Source: an uncultured bacterium
Lineage (GTDB): Bacteria; Cyanobacteriota; Vampirovibrionia; Gastranaerophilales; Gastranaerophilaceae
Reading direction: 5' to 3'
Length of the DNA: 8,915 bases
NCBI GenBank assembly: GCA_945833895.1
Contig: CAMAGQ010000063.1
Location: 1 to 8,915, forward strand
Shown here piece by piece: positions 5,681-8,915 of the stretch (position 1 is the stretch's first letter; each line of letters begins with the position of its first letter). The notes under the pieces were generated by a model that saw only the letters and a program-made list of their open reading frames with translations, did no database searches and was not told where the DNA came from. The position numbers were made by a program, and so were the translations under genes.

Positions 5681-7108
5681 TTAAAACCTGAAATCACGCT
5701 CGCCGTGTTCAATTTTTTCAAGATATTCTTTTGTAAGTTGTTTAATTTTTCCGTCTTGAATTTTTTCCACTTCTTGTTGAACAAGTTTTTTACCCGCAAT
5801 TTTTGTCGGTTCTTTTGCGTAATCTTCAAGATATTCCTGCAAAGTCATAATCGCGTTCGGGTGGCAGAATTTGTGAATTTGCTGTTCTTTACAAATCGCC
5901 ATAAACCTGTCACCAACTCTGCCTTCTCGATAGCAAGCCGTACAGAAACTAGGCACGTAACCAAGTTCAATTAACCAGTTGATAACTTCATCAAGCGTTC
6001 TTCTGTCGGAAACATCAAACTGAGAAGTATCTTCGAAATTTTCTTCCTCGTTTTCAGGCTGTGCGTAACCGCCGACACTTGTTCTTGATGCTCCGCTTAT
6101 TTGAGAAATCCCGAGTTCCAAGGCTTTTCTTCTGCATTCTTTCGATTCTCTTGTAGAAATTATCATGCCTGTATATGGAACAGAAATCCTTATGCAGGCG
6201 ATGATTTTAGTGAAAATATCATCGTCAATTCCGTTATCAAACTCCTCAGGGTTGATATCGTCAGCGTGTTTAATTCTCGGAACAGAAATAGTATGAGGTC
6301 CAACTCCGTAAACCGCTTCTAAGTGTTCGGCGTGCATTAAAAGTGCCGCAAATTCATACTTGTAAGATTCCAGCCCAAACAAAACCCCCAAGCCGACATC
6401 ATCAATTCCGCCCTGCATCGCTCTGTCCATAGCCTCTGTGTGGTATGCGTAATTGTGTTTAGGACCTGTCGGGTGAAGTTCTTCATAAGATTTTTTATTG
6501 TAAGTTTCTTGAAACAAAATATATGTTCCGATTCCCGCCTCTTTTAGTTTGCGGTAATTCTCAACGGTCGTCGCCGCAATATTTACATTTGCTCGGCGAA
6601 TTGCACCGTTTTTGTGGTGAATTGAATATATTGTTTTAAGAGATTCCAAAACATACTCAATCGGGTTATTAACGGGGTCTTCGCCTGTTTCAATCGCAAG
6701 ACGTTTATGCCCCATATCTTGAAGTGCGATAACCTCTTTTTTAATTTCCTCTTGAGTCATTTTCTTTCGTGGAATATGTTTGTTTTTAGCGTGGTAAGGA
6801 CAATAAACGCAGCCGTTTATACAGTAATTTGACAAATACAACGGTGCAAATAAAACTATCCTGTTTCCGTAATATTCCAGTTTCATCTTTTTTGCAAGTG
6901 AAAAAATTTTCTGATTTTTTCCTTCATCTTCACACGCCAAAAGTACGGATGCTTCACGGTGAGTAAGCCCTTTGCCCAACTTTGCTTTTTCAAGAATTTT
7001 ATCAACCAACTCTAAATTATTTTTGTTTGAATTTGCGTATTCAAGGGTCGATAAAACCTCTTCATTATCTATAAATTCTTCTGCTTTTGTCGATTTTGGA
7101 TTATACAT
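5681..7108 (-). CDS. hydG: [FeFe]-hydrogenase maturase HydG (tyrosine lyase, radical SAM)
   Basis: The product is 475 residues, full length for HydG. The enzyme uses S-adenosylmethionine to cleave tyrosine to p-cresol and dehydroglycine, and makes the CO and cyanide ligands of the [FeFe]-hydrogenase active site on an Fe-cysteine synthon. The radical SAM motif CINGCVYC gives C96, C100 and C103 for the first [4Fe-4S] cluster. The C-terminal CTAC (C389, C392) followed by exactly 22 residues and C415 is the CX2CX22C auxiliary cluster site that separates HydG from the related tyrosine lyase ThiH. LEAVYGVGPHTISVPRIKH (263-281) is a conserved HydG stretch. No hydE, hydF or hydA is in the window, so partners must be elsewhere. 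The start at 7108 has AGGT 7 bases upstream and lies 21 bases after glmU ends, so the two are probably co-transcribed. A functional H-cluster pathway and an anaerobic lifestyle are inferred. Confidence 0.95.
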   Translation of the reverse strand: MYNPKSTKAEEFIDNEEVLSTLEYANSNKNNLELVDKILEKAKLGKGLTHREASVLLACEDEGKNQKIFSLAKKMKLEYYGNRIVLFAPLYLSNYCINGCVYCPYHAKNKHIPRKKMTQEEIKKEVIALQDMGHKRLAIETGEDPVNNPIEYVLESLKTIYSIHHKNGAIRRANVNIAATTVENYRKLKEAGIGTYILFQETYNKKSYEELHPTGPKHNYAYHTEAMDRAMQGGIDDVGLGVLFGLESYKYEFAALLMHAEHLEAVYGVGPHTISVPRIKHADDINPEEFDNGIDDDIFTKIIACIRISVPYTGMIISTRESKECRRKALELGISQISGASRTSVGGYAQPENEEENFEDTSQFDVSDRRTLDEVINWLIELGYVPSFCTACYREGRVGDRFMAICKEQQIHKFCHPNAIMTLQEYLEDYAKEPTKIAGKKLVQQEVEKIQDGKIKQLTKEYLEKIEHGERDFRF

Positions 7109-7129
7109 TTTTATTACCTATTTTGTAAA

Positions 7130-8413
7130 CTATTTTGCCATATACTTCTTAACCCAGTCAGTGAGAACTCTCAACGGCGAACGGGTAATCGCAAGCGACC
7201 ATGCCGGAACTGTTTTGGTGATAATTCCGCCTGCACCGACATTTGCACCTTCTTCTATCGTTACGGGAGCGACAAGAACAGAGTTTGAACCGATTTTAAC
7301 ATTATCTTTCAAAATTGTTTTTGATTTTGTTTTAGTAAGCGGGTTGTAATTTGCCGTAATCGTTCCTGCTCCGATATTCACATGTTCACCAAGCTCCGCA
7401 TCACCAATGTATGAAAGGTGTCCGACGTTTGTATTTGAGGAAATTTTTGCCTTTTTAACCTCGACAAAATTCCCGACTTTAACATTATCACAAACCTCAA
7501 CGCCGCCCCTTAAATGAGCACAAGGTCCGATTTTGCAGGATTTGCCGATTTTATTTTTGCCTTCAATATACGTTGCGGGATAAATTATTGTATCCTGTCC
7601 GATTTCTGTGTCCTCACTAATCCACGTGCTGTCAGGATCAACAATTGTAACCCCGTTTATCATATATTTTTCAAGATTTCTTTTATTCATTATTTTTGTT
7701 GCCTCAGCAAGGTTTAATCTTGAATTTATTCCGTAAATCTCGTCACTGTCTTGAAGAATATATGCATTAACATTCAATTTTTGCTCCTTGCCCCAAGAAA
7801 TAATATCGGTTAAATAGTATTCCCCTTGAGCATTATCACTCTTTAACTGAGAAAATGCACCTTTAACTTTTGCCCAATTCAAACAGTAAATTCCTGCATT
7901 AACCTCTTTGACTGACTTTTCCTCAGGTGTTGCATCTTTTTCTTCAACAATACATTTTAGAGAATTGTCTGTTTCACGGATAATTCTGCCGTAATTTGTC
8001 GGGTCGTCAAAAATTGTACTCATAACGGTTATATCGGAATTGTTTGAGTTGTGAAAATCGACAAACGCCTCGAGGGTTTCTTCTTTTATAAGCGGAGTGT
8101 CGCCGCATAAAATCAAAACCAACCCGTCAAAGTTTTCCAAATTCGGACAAACCATAGAAACGGCGTGACCTGTGCCAAGTTGCGGAGTTTGAAGTACGGT
8201 TTTTGCATTTTCATAATTGTTCTTTACAAAGTTCTCAACTTCTTCCGCGTGATGTCCGACGATTACAAACTCTTCTGTAGCAAAGTTTTTGACGTTATCA
8301 AGAACATACCCCAGTAAAGTTTTCCCCATAATTTCGTGCAAAACTTTCGGAGTTGTTTCCGATTTCATTCTTGTACCTTTTCCGGCTGCCAAAATTACCG
8401 CTTTTATATCCAT
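7130..8413 (-). CDS. glmU: Bifunctional GlmU: glucosamine-1-phosphate N-acetyltransferase / GlcNAc-1-P uridyltransferase
   Basis: The product is 427 residues (E. coli GlmU has 456). It makes UDP-GlcNAc for peptidoglycan and lipopolysaccharide in the cytoplasm. The N-terminal uridyltransferase half shows LAAGKGTRM (8-16), PK at 22-23, QLGTGHAV (78-85), CGDTPLI (103-109, D105 for metal), NAGIY (172-176) and N230. The C-terminal left-handed beta-helix has hexapeptide repeats from about 255 to 400 and keeps acetyltransferase residues: R302, K320 in NFVEVKKA, H332 and Y335 in GHLSYIGD, N346 in NIGAG, and a lysine near 361. Both halves therefore look active. A small difference is LRGG at 301-304, where most family members have LRPG. 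The start ATG at 8413 has AAGGAG 6 bases upstream. A promoter lies in the 48-base gap after the phosphopantetheinyl transferase gene, making glmU the likely first gene of a glmU-hydG-Nudix-HAD operon. Confidence 0.95.
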   Translation of the reverse strand: MDIKAVILAAGKGTRMKSETTPKVLHEIMGKTLLGYVLDNVKNFATEEFVIVGHHAEEVENFVKNNYENAKTVLQTPQLGTGHAVSMVCPNLENFDGLVLILCGDTPLIKEETLEAFVDFHNSNNSDITVMSTIFDDPTNYGRIIRETDNSLKCIVEEKDATPEEKSVKEVNAGIYCLNWAKVKGAFSQLKSDNAQGEYYLTDIISWGKEQKLNVNAYILQDSDEIYGINSRLNLAEATKIMNKRNLEKYMINGVTIVDPDSTWISEDTEIGQDTIIYPATYIEGKNKIGKSCKIGPCAHLRGGVEVCDNVKVGNFVEVKKAKISSNTNVGHLSYIGDAELGEHVNIGAGTITANYNPLTKTKSKTILKDNVKIGSNSVLVAPVTIEEGANVGAGGIITKTVPAWSLAITRSPLRVLTDWVKKYMAK

Positions 8414-8440
8414 TTTTCTCTCCTTAAAAACTATCTATAC

Positions 8441-8455
8441 TGTGATTATATCACA
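8441..8455 (-). promoter_or_regulatory. glmU operon -10 box within a TGTGA-N5-TCACA palindrome
   Basis: On the minus strand 8445-8450 reads TATAAT, a perfect -10 box, giving a start near 8438 and a leader of about 25 bases with AAGGAG at 8420-8425. The box lies inside TGTGATTATATCACA, two perfect 6-base arms around a 3-base centre. The half sites match the TGTGA...TCACA of CRP/FNR and Rex sites, but those have 6 bases between half sites and this has 5. No convincing -35 is found; the 16-base position reads ATTTTG. A protein bound here would cover the -10 and so would repress. Confidence 0.45.
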
Positions 8456-8461
8456 TAAATT

Positions 8462-8915
8462 TCACGCAAAATTTATAATCTCAAATTCAGAAATCATAAC
8501 TTCATCAGATACGCAGGATAAAACATAATCATTGCACAAAATTTGCGAATAAGAAGATTTGACAGGTTTTCCGAGTTTAATTTCCGCTTCGTATTTTGTC
8601 CAGAATTTATAAAAATCTTCGGGTGTCGGATTTTCAATTTTAACATCGTATCTTTCTAACAAACTTTTGTAATCACGCTGCTTAATTTTTTCAACATCCA
8701 GACCAATATTTTTTGTGTGAAACGCAACCGCAACAATATTTTTGCTGTGCGAAACGCTGAAAAATATATCACAATTTTTCAAAAAAGGTTTTGAGTTTTC
8801 TGTTATAATTTCAGGATTTTCAATATTATAAAAAGTTTTTGCGATAGTTTTCACAAGATACAACCCGCAAAGATGTTCAATATATTTTTCTTTTGATTTA
8901 TAAACTTTGCCGTCA
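8462..8915 (-). CDS. Sfp-type 4'-phosphopantetheinyl transferase, N-terminus cut by the window edge
   Basis: One hundred and fifty residues are visible, and the frame stays open to the right edge, so the true start lies outside. A TTG at 8863 is in frame but is probably internal, because family-like sequence (KYIEHLCGLYLVK) continues upstream of it. The enzyme moves phosphopantetheine from coenzyme A to a serine on acyl carrier proteins. Motifs in order, numbered from the first full codon: FFSVSHS (51-57), GLDVEKI with metal-binding D73 and E75 (71-77), and FWTKYEAEIKLGKP (104-117), matching the WTxKEAxxKxxG signature with catalytic E109 and K113. The spacing is compact, as in the small Sfp/EntD/AcpT-like members. 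No carrier protein or synthase gene is visible nearby, so it could serve fatty acid synthesis or a biosynthetic cluster. It ends 48 bases before glmU on the same strand and may partly read through. Confidence 0.85.
   Translation of the reverse strand, partial: DGKVYKSKEKYIEHLCGLYLVKTIAKTFYNIENPEIITENSKPFLKNCDIFFSVSHSKNIVAVAFHTKNIGLDVEKIKQRDYKSLLERYDVKIENPTPEDFYKFWTKYEAEIKLGKPVKSSYSQILCNDYVLSCVSDEVMISEFEIINFA

Noticed and set aside
5653..5829. N-terminal extension of 59 residues on the Nudix protein
   Set aside because: It overlaps the 3' end of hydG in another frame, is Lys/Asn-rich without family similarity, and ATG 5652 gives the usual family length and start.
8462..8863. TTG 8863 as the true start of the phosphopantetheinyl transferase
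   Set aside because: The frame and family-like sequence continue to the window edge, so the gene is truncated and does not start there.

Overview
The window is AT-rich, densely coded bacterial DNA with ten genes or gene fragments and short intergenic gaps; no stretch over about 140 bases lacks a gene. I see no tRNA, rRNA, CRISPR array, insertion sequence or prophage. The gene set points to an anaerobic, fermentative gut-type bacterium. HydG implies an [FeFe]-hydrogenase. A type IV pilin-like protein has a KKAFTLAE N-terminus and a GCAYYVLKFGNMDYLH C-terminus, a style I associate with Gastranaerophilales (Candidatus Melainabacteria / Vampirovibrionia). This assignment comes from family memory, not from a search, and should be treated as moderate.

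Layout. Bases 1-58 may hold the last codons of a plus-strand gene. Bases 80-1390 (minus) encode a DRE-TIM metallolyase of the homocitrate synthase / Re-citrate synthase group. It is divergent from a 533-residue TPR protein (1497-3098, plus), and each gene has a perfect TATAAT -10 box in the shared 106-base gap. The TPR gene converges on a small XRE-type regulator gene (3238-3504, minus). Between them lies a diverged inverted repeat that includes a perfect 8-bp hairpin and resembles dispersed palindromic intergenic repeats. The regulator is divergent from the pilin-like gene (3576-4271, plus); their 71-base gap holds an extended -10 promoter and an 18-bp imperfect palindrome.

From 8915 down to 4307 everything is on the minus strand: a 5'-truncated Sfp-type phosphopantetheinyl transferase, glmU, hydG, a NudF-type Nudix hydrolase and a Cof-type HAD phosphatase. 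Gaps are 48, 21 and 28 bases and then a 4-base ATGA overlap, so the last four genes look like one operon. A promoter with a TGTGA-N5-TCACA palindrome lies before glmU. The operon mixes cell-wall precursor synthesis (GlmU), hydrogenase cofactor assembly (HydG) and nucleotide or metabolite clean-up (Nudix, HAD).

Most of the window is ordinary chromosome. I do not find a convincing new multi-gene system. The points most worth a second look are the likely true activity of the homocitrate-synthase-like enzyme, the XRE/pilin regulatory pair, hydG placed in a glmU operon under a palindromic operator-like site, and the palindromic repeat.
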